Positions 25,923-34,929 of a stretch of DNA of 46,605 nt are shown here, one piece after another (within the stretch, counting starts at the first letter, position 1; every line of letters starts with the position of its first letter). This DNA is from Clostridia bacterium. GTDB lineage: Bacteria > Bacillota > DSM-12270 > Thermacetogeniales > Thermacetogeniaceae. A program made the position numbers and the translations under genes. Below the pieces are notes generated by a model. That model saw only the letters and a list, made by a program, of their open reading frames with translations, searched no databases and had not been told where the DNA came from. The DNA lies in NCBI GenBank assembly GCA_902812435.1, contig CADDZA010000005.1, positions 1-46,605 on the forward strand, written 5' to 3'.

Positions 25923-27589
25923 CCATTTTCCTCCCGAAAGGCGACTCGCATGATTTCCTTGATGGTGGTAATCCCCTGCAGGGCTTTAGCGATGCCATCC
26001 TCTCTGAGAGGTACCATACCTTCCAGCAGAGCCGCCTGCCTCAATTCGTCGACCGAAGCCCTCTTCAGGATGAGCTTCTGCAAAGCAGGCTTAACTGCCA
26101 GTATCTCATGGATGGCGATTCTCCCGCGGTAGCCCGTCTGGTTGCACTGCTCACATCCCCTCCCGGCAAAGAAACCACCGGGACGTTCAACCCCTGCAAA
26201 GGCAAGCTCTGCCTCATCCGGCACATAGGTTTCCCGGCAGTTCGGGCAAATCCTGCGCACCAGGCGCTGGGCAACCACTCCAAGGGCTGAAGAAGCCACC
26301 ATAAAAGGCTCGACCCCCATGTCCACAAGCCTGGTGAGCGCTCCCGGCGCATCGTTGGTGTGCAGGGTGGAGAGCACCAGGTGCCCCGTTGTGGCAGACC
26401 GGACGGCAATCTCCGCCGTTTCCAGGTCGCGTATCTCGCCGATCATGATCACATCAGGGTCCTGGCGCAGGATCGACCTCAGGTAGGTGCCGAATGTTGC
26501 GCCTGTTTTAACATTGACCTGTATCTGGTTAATCCCTTCCAGTACGTATTCCACCGGGTCCTCGACGGTGATAATGTTTTTTTCGACACTGTTGAGACTC
26601 TTTAATGCGGTATAAAGCGTGGTGGTTTTTCCGCTTCCGGTGGGCCCTGTGACCAGCACCATCCCGTATGGGCTTTTCAGAAAATCCATAAATTGGTGCA
26701 GATTGTAGTCAGAAAAACCCAATTTGTCAAGGGTAAAATTCTTAATGCTTTCTTTATTAAGGAGCCGGATCACCACTTTCTCCCCGAAAATTGTCGGTAT
26801 CGTGGAAACCCTCAGGTCCATATCGTAATGGAGCAGTTTCAACGGAATGCGGCCGTCCTGGGGTAGCCTGCGCTCAGCAATGTCCAGGCTGGCCATGACT
26901 TTGACCCGCGAAACCACTGCATGGCTCATCCTGCGGGGCATTTTCATGACATGGCGCAGCAAGCCGTCAACCCGAAATCGTACCAGAACATGGTTTTCAA
27001 AGGGTTCAATATGGATATCGCTCGCATCCTCCTCGATCGCCCTCATCAGCAGGGAATTCACGAGCTTAATCACAGGTGCATCGTCAACGATGTTCTCCTC
27101 TATTTTGACCGTTTCCTCTTCGGTCTCTTTTTCAAGCTCTTTAAGGGCCTCCTCCACCTCCGGAAGCCCGAAGTGTTTTTCTATCAAGGCATCGATCTCT
27201 TTGTCCGTAGCCTTCACCGGTTCAATGTCGTACCCTGTCAGCAGCCTGAGATCATCCAGTACCATAACATTGTAGGTATCAACCATGGCGACGAACAATC
27301 TGTTTCCCTCTTTTTTTACGGGGAACATCCTGTACTTCCTCAGCAATTGTTCCGGTACGATCCTCAGCAGTTCGGGATCTATTTGCAGATCGATATTGTT
27401 CAGTTTTTCGATGCCCAGGGCTTGATTCAGGTCATCCTCCGTGATCATCCCTAACCTTATCAAAACACGCCCGAGCAGCCCCCCTGTTTCAGCCTGGACG
27501 CGCAGGGCCTTCTCCAGCTGTTTTCTGGTGATAATCCCCTTTTCAACCAGGATTTCGCCGAGCATCTTCTTTTTTGGGACCAAAGACAT
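25919..27589 (-). CDS. pilB: Pilus extension ATPase PilB/GspE
   Basis: Hexameric ATPase powering pilus assembly. 556 aa: N-terminal MshEN domain (LGEILVEKGIITRKQLEKAL), linker, then the ATPase core with Walker A VTGPTGSGKTTTLYTAL (about 320), Asp box VEDPVEYVL, Walker B VIMIGEIRDLETAEIA, His box LSTLHTNDAPGALTR, and a four-Cys zinc element CPNC...CEQC near residue 445-475. ATG 27589 is preceded by GGCGGAGA. First gene of the pilB-pilT-pilC-pilA unit. Confidence 0.96.
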   Translation of the reverse strand: MSLVPKKKMLGEILVEKGIITRKQLEKALRVQAETGGLLGRVLIRLGMITEDDLNQALGIEKLNNIDLQIDPELLRIVPEQLLRKYRMFPVKKEGNRLFVAMVDTYNVMVLDDLRLLTGYDIEPVKATDKEIDALIEKHFGLPEVEEALKELEKETEEETVKIEENIVDDAPVIKLVNSLLMRAIEEDASDIHIEPFENHVLVRFRVDGLLRHVMKMPRRMSHAVVSRVKVMASLDIAERRLPQDGRIPLKLLHYDMDLRVSTIPTIFGEKVVIRLLNKESIKNFTLDKLGFSDYNLHQFMDFLKSPYGMVLVTGPTGSGKTTTLYTALKSLNSVEKNIITVEDPVEYVLEGINQIQVNVKTGATFGTYLRSILRQDPDVIMIGEIRDLETAEIAVRSATTGHLVLSTLHTNDAPGALTRLVDMGVEPFMVASSALGVVAQRLVRRICPNCRETYVPDEAELAFAGVERPGGFFAGRGCEQCNQTGYRGRIAIHEILAVKPALQKLILKRASVDELRQAALLEGMVPLREDGIAKALQGITTIKEIMRVAFREENG

Positions 27590-27643
27590 AACCAGATCTC
27601 CGCCTTATTTTCTATATAATTTAAAATTACGCCAAGATCTGTT

Positions 27644-27673
27644 ATTATCCTGCACGTAATATATCTTTTTCAA
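27644..27673 (-). promoter_or_regulatory. Candidate promoter of pilB-pilT-pilC-pilA
   Basis: On the minus strand TTGAAA (27668-27673) and GATAAT (27644-27649) lie 18 nt apart in the 202-bp gap upstream of pilB, which otherwise contains no gene. The -10 is about 54 nt before the pilB ATG. Confidence 0.45.
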
Positions 27674-27791
27674 AGTGGATATTGAAAGAATCATTTGGCC
27701 GGTTCTTGTCACGGAGGTTGACATCAGGATTGCTGCAGGAAGGTTACCTGGACGGGTTTAAAGGCGGACGGCGGGAATTGTGAAACTGAAA

Positions 27792-28817
27792 CTAGGGGCT
27801 CAACAACTCAGTCCTGTCAATGATGCCCGACTCCGCCAACTGCTTCAGAGAGGCTTCCAGTGTTTGCATACCGTATTTGCCACCTGTTTCGATGGTGGGT
27901 CTGATCTGTTGGGTCTTACCGTCCCTGATCAAGATCCTGATCGCTGGGGTGACAACCATTATTTCGAGGGCAAGGGCCATCCCCTTCCCGTCGGCTCGGG
28001 GTACCAGCCGCTGGGAGATTATACCTTTAAGGACAGTTGAAAGCCGGGCAAGCATCCGGCTCTGCTGATATGCAGGAAACAAATCGATAACGTCCTCAAG
28101 GGTTTGCACGGCATCGGCGGCGTCGTAGGAAGCGAGAACAAGTTTGCCGGTCTCCGCCGCTCCAATCGCCGCCGATGCAGTATCCCATTCTCTCATTTCT
28201 CCCACCAGGATTACATCGGCGTCCTGGCGTACGGCCGAGCGCAGGCCACCTGCAAAAGAGCCCATATCTTCCCCCACCTCACGCTGGTTGACAATGCCCT
28301 GCTTGTGCTTGTGAATATATTCGATGGGGGCTTCCAGGGTAATGATAAGGCAGTTGCGCTCGCTGTTGACCAGGTCGATCATCGCCGCCAGAGTGGTCGT
28401 TTTACCGCTTGCGGCGGGACCTGTAACAAGAACCAGTCCATTGCGTCTCCTGGTGAGTTCTTTGACAATCTCGGGAAGTCCGAGCTCTTCAAAGCCGGGT
28501 ATCCTTCCGGGAATTATACGAATTGCCGCGGCGCACCTGCCCCGCTGGCGGTATGCAATACAGCGAAAACGGCTTCCATCCGGTAGCGTGTAGGCAAAAG
28601 CAATTTCTCCATTCTGTACAAAACTTCTCCACTGTTCCTCGGTGGCAAGGGAACGAAGGATCCTTTCGGTATCCCTTGCGGTGAGCGGAGGCAGTTCGAT
28701 GGGAAAAAGGCGGCCGTTGACCCGGACAAAAGGAGGTGCCCCCGCAGACAAATGCAGATCCGAGGCTCCCATCTGTGCAGCGGTCCACAGAAGTTCTACG
28801 CTTTCCAAATGGCTCAA
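27792..28817 (-). CDS. PilT-like ATPase paralogue with degenerate motif boxes
   Basis: 341 aa with the PilT layout: N-terminal GASDLHLSAGAPPFVRVNG, Walker A VTGPAASGKTTTLAA, Walker B glutamate kept in VILVGEMREWDTA. The Asp box reads EAPIEYIH instead of EDPIEY, and the His box region reads LASYDAADAVQT where pilT has LATLHTPGAAET, so the His is missing. The C-terminal half otherwise tracks pilT closely. Its ATG overlaps aroB by 4 nt, so it is translated with the aromatic genes rather than the pilus genes. PilU-like accessory motor, or a regulator without full ATPase activity (inference). Confidence 0.85.
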   Translation of the reverse strand: MSHLESVELLWTAAQMGASDLHLSAGAPPFVRVNGRLFPIELPPLTARDTERILRSLATEEQWRSFVQNGEIAFAYTLPDGSRFRCIAYRQRGRCAAAIRIIPGRIPGFEELGLPEIVKELTRRRNGLVLVTGPAASGKTTTLAAMIDLVNSERNCLIITLEAPIEYIHKHKQGIVNQREVGEDMGSFAGGLRSAVRQDADVILVGEMREWDTASAAIGAAETGKLVLASYDAADAVQTLEDVIDLFPAYQQSRMLARLSTVLKGIISQRLVPRADGKGMALALEIMVVTPAIRILIRDGKTQQIRPTIETGGKYGMQTLEASLKQLAESGIIDRTELLSP

Positions 28818-29917
28818 AACCGCTCACCTCTTTTTGCCTGGCACCTTTCAAGCGCGGACCTGATTACTTCCCGGCCAACATCGGCGTCAATGACCACCTG
28901 GCCAAGAGCAACGGGAAGCACAAAACGAGGCCTCCCCCCCTGAGCCTTTTTATCCCGCGGGAGAACCTCAATTATTTCCTCAGCCTTGAATGGAATCCGG
29001 ATCGGAAGCCTGGCATGCTCCAGTATGCCGGCCAGGCGCATTGTGAGGTCCTGGCCGCACAGCCCCTTTTCCTCTGCAATTGCAGCAGCAACCACCATCC
29101 CCGCCGCAACCGCTTCGCCGTGCCTGTAAACCTGGTATTTCGTTAGGACCTCCAGGGCATGCCCGATGGTGTGGCCGAAATTGAGGATCGCCCGCAACCC
29201 CCGTTCGGTTTCGTCTTTTTCCACGATTCCCGCCTTGATGGCGCATGACCGCCTGACAACCTCGATCAGTACATCTTGATCGAGGCCGAGGATCCTTTCA
29301 AGGTTTTCTTCCAGGAATTCAAAAAAATCTTCATCCTGGATGACGCCGTACTTGATCACCTCGGCCAACCCGGCCCTCAGTTCTCTTAACGGCAGCGTTT
29401 CCAGTGTTGCTACATCCGCAAAAACCAGGCGCGGCTGGTAGAAGCAGCCGATCATATTTTTCCCAAGGGGATGGTTGACGGCCACCTTCCCCCCCACCGA
29501 GCTATCCACCTGTGCCAGCAGGGTGGTTGGTACCTGCACAAAGGGTATGCCGCGCATGTAGGTCGCCGCCACGAAACCGGCCAGATCCCCGATCACTCCT
29601 CCACCGAGGGCAACCACAGCGCTTTGCCGCTCCAATCCTCCCTCAAGGGCCTGGGTGTAGAGCTCTCCTGCAGATTCAAGCGATTTATATTTTTCACCAT
29701 CCGGCAGTTCCCGGTAAAGGACCTCAAAACCTGCATCCCTCAACGCCCGGGTAACCTGTTCCCCGTAGAGCCTCCCCACTACCTCGTTTGTGACAACAAA
29801 GACACGTGTGGCAGGCATAAGAGCTGCAAGGTGCCTCCCCAACTGCGGCAGGCAGGAGGAAACAATCAAGATCGGGTAGCTGCGCTTGCCAAGGTTTACT
29901 TTAAGTTCCACTCCCAT
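28814..29917 (-). CDS. aroB: 3-dehydroquinate synthase
   Basis: NAD- and metal-dependent cyclisation of DAHP (shikimate step 2). 367 aa with PDGEKYKSLESAGELYTQAL, the NAD-binding GGGVIGDLAGFVAATYMRGI, QVPTTLLAQVDSSVGGKVAVNH, and metal ligands in FGHTIGHALE and YRHGEAVAAGM. Starts 22 nt inside the 3' end of aroK. Confidence 0.96.
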   Translation of the reverse strand: MGVELKVNLGKRSYPILIVSSCLPQLGRHLAALMPATRVFVVTNEVVGRLYGEQVTRALRDAGFEVLYRELPDGEKYKSLESAGELYTQALEGGLERQSAVVALGGGVIGDLAGFVAATYMRGIPFVQVPTTLLAQVDSSVGGKVAVNHPLGKNMIGCFYQPRLVFADVATLETLPLRELRAGLAEVIKYGVIQDEDFFEFLEENLERILGLDQDVLIEVVRRSCAIKAGIVEKDETERGLRAILNFGHTIGHALEVLTKYQVYRHGEAVAAGMVVAAAIAEEKGLCGQDLTMRLAGILEHARLPIRIPFKAEEIIEVLPRDKKAQGGRPRFVLPVALGQVVIDADVGREVIRSALERCQAKRGERF

Positions 29918-30447
29918 CCCCGCTCCCTCAATACCGCAACGATTTTATCTACAACCCCTTGAATACTGAGATCCGAAGTGTCTATTTTGCAATCACAATC
30001 CTCGTAATAGGGCGCCCTTTCCTGCAACAGGTTTTCAATCCGCTCGATTAACCGCTCCCGATTCGCCAGCAGCGGTCGGTTGTTGTGGCGCCGTACCCGC
30101 CGGGCGATCACCTCCGGCCTGGCCTCCAGCAGGACGATCACCCCGCTTTTCCGGAGGTTTTGCATGTTTTCCGGGTCTAAAACCACCCCGCCGCCGGTCG
30201 CGATCACCGTATTGCGGAAACCGGCGGCTTTTTCCACGGCAGTGCGCTCCTCCGCCCGGAAGCGCTGCTCTCCGTATCGCTTAAAGATCTCATGTATTTT
30301 CAACCCGGTGGCGTACTCGACCTCCACGTCCGTGTCGATGAAGTTCATGTTCAACCGGGAGGCCAGCTGCCTGCCCACCGCAGTTTTTCCCGTTCCCATG
30401 AAACCGGTCAGGACGATGTTCTCCTTCTTCAAAACCTTCCACTCCAT
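29896..30447 (-). CDS. aroK: Shikimate kinase
   Basis: Phosphorylates shikimate (step 5). About 183 aa, P-loop LTGFMGTGKTAVGRQLA, shikimate-binding DTD (NFIDTDVEVEY), FRAEERTAVEKA, ATGGGVVLDPEN and the lid Arg region RRHNNRPLL. ATG 30447 overlaps the aroC stop as TGATG, with AAAAGG upstream; ATG 30450 is an alternative. The longer frame from 30483 would lie inside aroC and does not resemble the family. Confidence 0.94.
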   Translation of the reverse strand: MEWKVLKKENIVLTGFMGTGKTAVGRQLASRLNMNFIDTDVEVEYATGLKIHEIFKRYGEQRFRAEERTAVEKAAGFRNTVIATGGGVVLDPENMQNLRKSGVIVLLEARPEVIARRVRRHNNRPLLANRERLIERIENLLQERAPYYEDCDCKIDTSDLSIQGVVDKIVAVLRERGWEWNLK

Positions 30448-31628
30448 CATACCTTTTCGAGATAAGCCAGGTATTCCCACCATCTCAGTCGAATCTCGTC
30501 CAGGGTATCGTTACCAAATTTTTCGAGCACCGCATCGGCCAGAACCCATGCCGTCACGGCTTCAGCAACAACGGCGGCAGCAGGAACTACACACACGTCG
30601 CTGCGTTCCACCGCGGCTTTTACTTTTTCTTTCGTAAAGAAATCCACGCTCGGAAGGGGTTTTCGTAATGTTGGAATGGGCTTTACTGCGACCCGCAGCA
30701 CTATCGGCTCCCCATTGGTCATACCCCCCTCGATGCCGCCGGCATGGTTCGTAGGCCTGTAAAAACCGCGATTCTTTTCATAATAAACCGGATCGTGGTA
30801 CTCCGAACCCGCCATGCCCGCGCCCCGGAAGCCCAGTCCGATCTCCACACCTTTTACCGAAGGAATGCTCATCAAAGCTGCGGCCAGGCACGCGTCAAGG
30901 CGCCGGTCCCAGTGCACATGGCTCCCCAGGCCGGGGGGAAGGCCAAGGCAGACGACCTCAAACACTCCGCCCAGGGTATCCCCGGCTTCCTGTGCCCGCT
31001 CAATCTCCCGGATCATTTCCCCGGCCTTCTCCCGGTCCGCGCAGGCCACCGGTGACGTCCGGGCAAATTCGGCAATTCCTGCGTATTCCTCCCGGCCAGC
31101 TCCTGCCGCGCCGCAGGCTATGGCGCCGATCTGCACCACATGGCCGAATATTATACAGCCCAGCTGCTCCAGAAGTATCCGAGCGACCGTCCCGACGGCC
31201 ACCCGGGCGGCCGTCTCCCTGGCGCTTGCTCTTTCCAGGACATTTCTTAAGTCCATGTGCCGGTACTTCAAGGCGCCTGCCAGATCCGCGTGCCCGGGTC
31301 TCGGCCTAGTAACCTTTTTTTCAGCCTCCCTCTCGGGGTTAATCTCCCCGGCGTCGGCAGACATCACATCATGCCAGTTTTCCCAATCCCGGTTCCTGAT
31401 CATCAGGGTGATAGGACTTCCCAGGCTCAGGCCCTTCCTGACCCCGGACAGGATCTCCACTTCATCCTGTTCTATCTTCATGCGTCCCCCGCGGCCAAAG
31501 GAGGACTGCCGCCGTTTAAGCTGCGCGTCAATAAACCGCTTCTCCAGCGGCACACCTGCGGGGAAACCCTCGATAATAGCTGTAAGAGCCGGGCCGTGCG
31601 ATTCCCCGGCCGTTAAAAAGCGCAGCAT
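30447..31628 (-). CDS. aroC: Chorismate synthase
   Basis: Reduced-FMN-dependent conversion of EPSP to chorismate (step 7). 393 aa with [65 protein letters not shown] and the C-terminal [20 protein letters not shown] 31628 overlaps the aroE stop (TGATG) with GAGGAG upstream. No aroA (EPSP synthase) or DAHP synthase gene is in the window. Confidence 0.96.
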   Translation of the reverse strand: MLRFLTAGESHGPALTAIIEGFPAGVPLEKRFIDAQLKRRQSSFGRGGRMKIEQDEVEILSGVRKGLSLGSPITLMIRNRDWENWHDVMSADAGEINPEREAEKKVTRPRPGHADLAGALKYRHMDLRNVLERASARETAARVAVGTVARILLEQLGCIIFGHVVQIGAIACGAAGAGREEYAGIAEFARTSPVACADREKAGEMIREIERAQEAGDTLGGVFEVVCLGLPPGLGSHVHWDRRLDACLAAALMSIPSVKGVEIGLGFRGAGMAGSEYHDPVYYEKNRGFYRPTNHAGGIEGGMTNGEPIVLRVAVKPIPTLRKPLPSVDFFTKEKVKAAVERSDVCVVPAAAVVAEAVTAWVLADAVLEKFGNDTLDEIRLRWWEYLAYLEKV

Positions 31629-32512
31629 CAAACACTCTCCTCTTTTTTAACATTTCCCAAAGCCTTTTCCGCCGCCGCCCGCATCACCGCCACGGGTGCC
31701 TTCTGTCCAGTCCACAACTCAAAGGCCAGCGCGCCCTGGTAAACTAGCATCCCGATCCCGTTGAAAACACGGCAACCCCTAGCTTCTGCTTCCAGCAAAA
31801 GGCGCGTTTTGGTTGGGTTGTAGATGAGGTCATAGACTATTAACCCCGGCCGCAGGGCTGCCAGGTCCGACAAAGGAACCTCGTCAGTATGGGGATGCAT
31901 ACCGGCGGAGGTAGCGTTAACCAGCAGGTCCGCCCGGGCCAGCGCCCGTGAAATGGCTACGCCCTTTAAATCGCCTGCTTCCACCTTACATGCCGCCGAC
32001 CGGGATATATCCCTTGCAAGCGCCTCGGCACGAGAAAGGTTTCTGTTGAATATCCCCATGCTCTCAACCCCTCCTAAGGCAAGGGCATAAGCAACCGCCC
32101 GGGCCGCCCCCCCGGCCCCCAGTATCACCACATGACTTCCACCGGGATCGAACCCTGCATCTGCACGGAGGGACTCCAGAAATCCGGGTGCATCCGTATT
32201 ATAACCGATCAGGCGCCCTCCCCGGCAGACGATGGTGTTCACGGCACCGATAAGCCTGGCTTGTTCCTCTACCTCGTCAAGATAATCGAGCACCCTCTCT
32301 TTATGAGGGATGGTGACGTTTGCTCCCCCTAGGCCCAAAGCACCGATTGCCTTGACAGCCGCTGCTAGGTCGTCAACCTTTACATCGAAGGCGAGGTAGC
32401 AGCAGTTCAACCTCAGTTCTTTAAACGCTTCATTTTGCATCACCGGCGAAACAGAATGAGCTACAGGGTGTCCAAATAAGGCGAAAACCTTGTCGTACTG
32501 TCCGGTAATAAT
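31628..32512 (-). CDS. aroE: Shikimate dehydrogenase; non-canonical start
   Basis: NADP-dependent reduction of 3-dehydroshikimate (step 4). Motifs: ANVTIPHKE with catalytic Lys, [11 protein letters not shown], the NADP loop [15 protein letters not shown] and [10 protein letters not shown], and C-terminal [14 protein letters not shown]. The first ATG/GTG in frame (32440/32443) would remove the shikimate-binding N-terminus. The same frame upstream reads [20 protein letters not shown] then SPVMQNEAF, the standard AroE beginning with the HSxS motif, and stays open back to a TAG just before position 32550. It contains no ATG, GTG or TTG there. I extend to ATT 32512, 5 nt after AGAGGG; an out-of-frame ATG at 32517 hints at a one-base indel instead. 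First gene of the aro operon. Confidence 0.82.
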   Translation of the reverse strand: MITGQYDKVFALFGHPVAHSVSPVMQNEAFKELRLNCCYLAFDVKVDDLAAAVKAIGALGLGGANVTIPHKERVLDYLDEVEEQARLIGAVNTIVCRGGRLIGYNTDAPGFLESLRADAGFDPGGSHVVILGAGGAARAVAYALALGGVESMGIFNRNLSRAEALARDISRSAACKVEAGDLKGVAISRALARADLLVNATSAGMHPHTDEVPLSDLAALRPGLIVYDLIYNPTKTRLLLEAEARGCRVFNGIGMLVYQGALAFELWTGQKAPVAVMRAAAEKALGNVKKEESV

Positions 32513-32635
32513 TCCATCCCTCTTCCTGTGGTTGGTTACTTTAAGGTACTACCTGGATAAAGTAAACTAGATTAGAAAAAACAAGTCAATCTTCAGATAC
32601 GGGTTACCTGACGATTAAAAAGACGGTCTTGCGCT

Positions 32636-33127
32636 CTAAGTTCTCTCATACAAAATTAATTTTTCTAAAAGGCGAACGAAACGGGTCCCGATAAATTCAT
32701 GCTTGCTGATCGGTGTCACCAGAATTGTGAGAAGCCCTAACCTGTTACCCCCAAGCATATCGGTAAAAACCTGATCTCCAATAACCGCTGTTTCCTCACT
32801 CCGGGTCTGCATGAGTTCCATCGCCCGGAGGAAACTGCGGCGCCGCGGTTTACGGGCACGGGCAACAAAGGGAACCCTAACTGTTTCTGCGATTCTCCGC
32901 ACCCGCTTGTCGGAATTGTTGGAGACAAAACATAACCGGAGACCTACCCTTTCGGCCCGTCGGAGCCACTGCACGGTTTGTCGGGACAATTCGGGATTGT
33001 TCCACTCCGTCAGGGTATTATCGAGATCAATGATTACCCCCCGGATACCATCGCGGTAAAGCCGTTCGAGTGGTATATCAAAAATTGAATTGTAGATCTG
33101 TTTGGGGCGAAGCAGATCCAAGATCAT
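32636..33127 (-). CDS. yqeG: YqeG family HAD-type phosphatase
   Basis: 163 aa, HAD superfamily IIIA. Motif I VIIDLDNTLTEW with the Asp nucleophile, motif II in CFVSNNSDKR, the Lys region RKPRRRSF, and motif IV IGDQVFTDMLGGNRLG. The protein family is conserved in Firmicutes near aroE (known synteny with B. subtilis yqeG-yqeH-aroE); substrate unknown. ATG 33127 overlaps the radical SAM stop by 4 nt and follows GGAGG. Confidence 0.9.
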   Translation of the reverse strand: MILDLLRPKQIYNSIFDIPLERLYRDGIRGVIIDLDNTLTEWNNPELSRQTVQWLRRAERVGLRLCFVSNNSDKRVRRIAETVRVPFVARARKPRRRSFLRAMELMQTRSEETAVIGDQVFTDMLGGNRLGLLTILVTPISKHEFIGTRFVRLLEKLILYERT

Positions 33128-34062
33128 TGCCGCAATCCTCCGGTTGAAATAACCTTGCCTGACCATTTACTGCCTTGAAGGCTGTTCCGCCGCTCAAGTT
33201 CTTGTTCGATAGCACCGATCACCTTCGCTTTGCCAACATTCCAGCGGGGGGCTAGAAGATAATCGGAATCCAGGACATCACCCATTAAACGATGAATGAC
33301 AAGATCCGAACGCAGGTGTTCTAAAAAATCACAGACCAAGCCGACATACTCCATGAAGGTTAATGTCTTAACCTCTCCACGGCGATACATGTCCGCCAAA
33401 GGAGTGTGATCGATCACCTGCAGGTGATGAATTTTTACTCCTTGAATCCCTTGGGAACTTAAGAAGACCGCCGTCTCCAGCATATCTTCATGCGATTCCC
33501 CGGGCAGTCCCAGGATTACGTGTGTACAGAGGAAGATGCCCCTCCCCTGGCAGCGGGCAACCGTATCCTCAAAATCATCCCGCCTGTGCCCACGGTTGAT
33601 CAGGGCCAGGGTACGATCATGGGCCGACTGGAGTCCCAACTCAAGCCAAATGTGCCAGCGGGTTGCGTATTCTTCTAACAGATCCAGCACCTCGTCCGGG
33701 ACGCAGTCAGGCCTGGTAGCAATGCATAATCCCAGAACATCAGGTTCTTTTAGCGCTTGATCGTAAAGCGACCGGAGCTTTTCAACAGGAGCATAGGTAT
33801 TGGTGAAAGGCTGAAAATAGACCAGGTATTTTTGGCCCTCTTTTTGTTTTATCCCGGCCTTACCCTTGGTTATCTGCTCGTGCAAAGATGCCGGCTCGCT
33901 TTTTGCAACAGGGCTGAAACTGGGGTTCCAACAAAAGATACAGCCTCTTCTGCTGATCGTGCCGTCCCGGTTAGGACAGGTGAACCCGGCGTGAACCGGA
34001 AGCTTATAAACACGACATCCGAATCTTTGGCGAAAAAAAGTACTTAAGGCGTAATAACGCAT
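33124..34062 (-). CDS. TIGR01212/YtqA-YhcC family radical SAM protein
   Basis: 312 aa. The iron-sulphur cluster Cys lie in FTCPNRDGTISRRGCIFCWN (CxnCxxC variant with the wide first spacing typical of this family). The family's FQPFTNTYAPVEKLRSLY, LGLCIATRPDCVPDEVLDLL and LELGLQSAHDRTLALINRGH segments are present, then HVILGLPGESHEDMLETA. Reaction not established for the family as far as I know. Precedes and overlaps yqeG; 330 bp downstream of the sigK 3' end. Confidence 0.9.
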   Translation of the reverse strand: MRYYALSTFFRQRFGCRVYKLPVHAGFTCPNRDGTISRRGCIFCWNPSFSPVAKSEPASLHEQITKGKAGIKQKEGQKYLVYFQPFTNTYAPVEKLRSLYDQALKEPDVLGLCIATRPDCVPDEVLDLLEEYATRWHIWLELGLQSAHDRTLALINRGHRRDDFEDTVARCQGRGIFLCTHVILGLPGESHEDMLETAVFLSSQGIQGVKIHHLQVIDHTPLADMYRRGEVKTLTFMEYVGLVCDFLEHLRSDLVIHRLMGDVLDSDYLLAPRWNVGKAKVIGAIEQELERRNSLQGSKWSGKVISTGGLRQ

Positions 34063-34392
34063 GTTAGTCCTATCTTTTCCGTGCCAATTTCAGATCATTC
34101 CATGAAAAGGGATAATACATTTTCCATATCACATTAGCACATCATCAGGCTTTTTACAACTTCACCCCGCTCTTTTCTTCCCCCTTTTTATAAATCATGA
34201 ACAAAACAGGAATGGCAAGCATGTCAATATGTGGAGGAAAAAACTTCAAATGACGCCCAGTTCGTCAGTAAATAATGGCAGTATGTATTTTGCTGGGAAA
34301 ACAAGAAACGGCCTTACAGCCGTGTTAATTCTCTCCCGACATCTCTTTTAGGTGAAAATAGACAAGAGTAGACAAGAGAACCGTCCCTCTGT
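34063..34392. other. Intergenic stretch between sigK 3' part and radical SAM gene
   Basis: AT-rich, no convincing gene. A 33-codon plus-strand ORF (ATG 34250, TAG near 34351) has GTGGAGG about 12 nt upstream, too far to be persuasive. The right end carries a tandem TAGACAAGAG pair and a palindrome (separate entry). No terminator with a clear T-run is seen for sigK on the minus strand. Confidence 0.5.
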
Positions 34393-34397
34393 CTACT
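34367..34397. repeat. REP-like palindrome at the sigK stop codon
   Basis: AGTAGACA (34367-34374) pairs with TGTCTACT (34390-34397) and GAG with CTC, around loop AACCGTCC. TAGACAAGAG is tandemly duplicated at 34359-34368 and 34369-34378. On the minus strand the sequence reads AGACAGAGGGACGGTTCTCT, similar to the short GGGACGGTTCTC-type palindromes scattered in many clostridial genomes (recollection, not searched). The sigK TAG stop lies inside the right arm. Confidence 0.55.
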
Positions 34398-34929
34398 TCT
34401 CTGATAACTCTTTCAGGAGCTTTTTTATAGCTCGTTTTTCGATTCGTGAAACGTAGCTTCGCGATATGCCCAGGAAGCGGGCTATCTCCCGCTGCGTTCG
34501 CTTGAGACCGCCAAACAAACCATACCTAAGCTCCAGAACCTTGCGTTCCCGTTTATTGAGTTTCTTGACCTTTTCCAGCAAACGCCGCTCTTCAAAAAAA
34601 TTCTCGACCATTTCGGAAATAGCCTCAGGGCCGGTTCCCAGCACGTCCATCAGGGTAATTTCGTTACCTTCTTTGTCCGTTCCGATTGGATCGTAAAGGG
34701 AAACCTCACCCTTATTCTTTTTAGATGCCCTGAGGAACATCAGGATCTCATTTTCAATGCAGCGCGCCGCATAGGTTGCCAGTTTTGTCCCCTTATCCAT
34801 GTTAAAGGTGTTAATTGCTTTTATTAGGCCGATTGTGCCAATGGAAATTAAATCATCGGGGTCCTCCCCTGTGGTGTCAAATTTTTTGATGATATGTACG
34901 GGAAACAAGGTCATTAGAAATGCCTTCAT
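34393..34929 (-). CDS. sigK: sigK, 3' part (sigma-K regions 2.2-4), separated by skin-like element
   Basis: Encodes the C-terminal 164 residues of the mother-cell sigma factor after the attachment core at 34886-34897. Visible: [20 protein letters not shown] and [19 protein letters not shown] (regions 2.2-2.4), [20 protein letters not shown] (region 3) and the region 4 helix-turn-helix [20 protein letters not shown]. The first 14 codons of the open frame ([14 protein letters not shown]) come from the element and the core, with no ribosome site, so this part should not be expressed alone. It joins in frame with 39239-39475 after excision (232 aa in total, close to the roughly 240 of B. subtilis). 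Confidence 0.93.
   Translation of the reverse strand: MKAFLMTLFPVHIIKKFDTTGEDPDDLISIGTIGLIKAINTFNMDKGTKLATYAARCIENEILMFLRASKKNKGEVSLYDPIGTDKEGNEITLMDVLGTGPEAISEMVENFFEERRLLEKVKKLNKRERKVLELRYGLFGGLKRTQREIARFLGISRSYVSRIEKRAIKKLLKELSEK

Noticed and set aside
34393-34929. sigK 3' part as an independent short sigma factor
   Set aside because: Its first 14 codons come from the element end and core, there is no ribosome site, and it lacks region 2.1; it is explained as half of a split gene.
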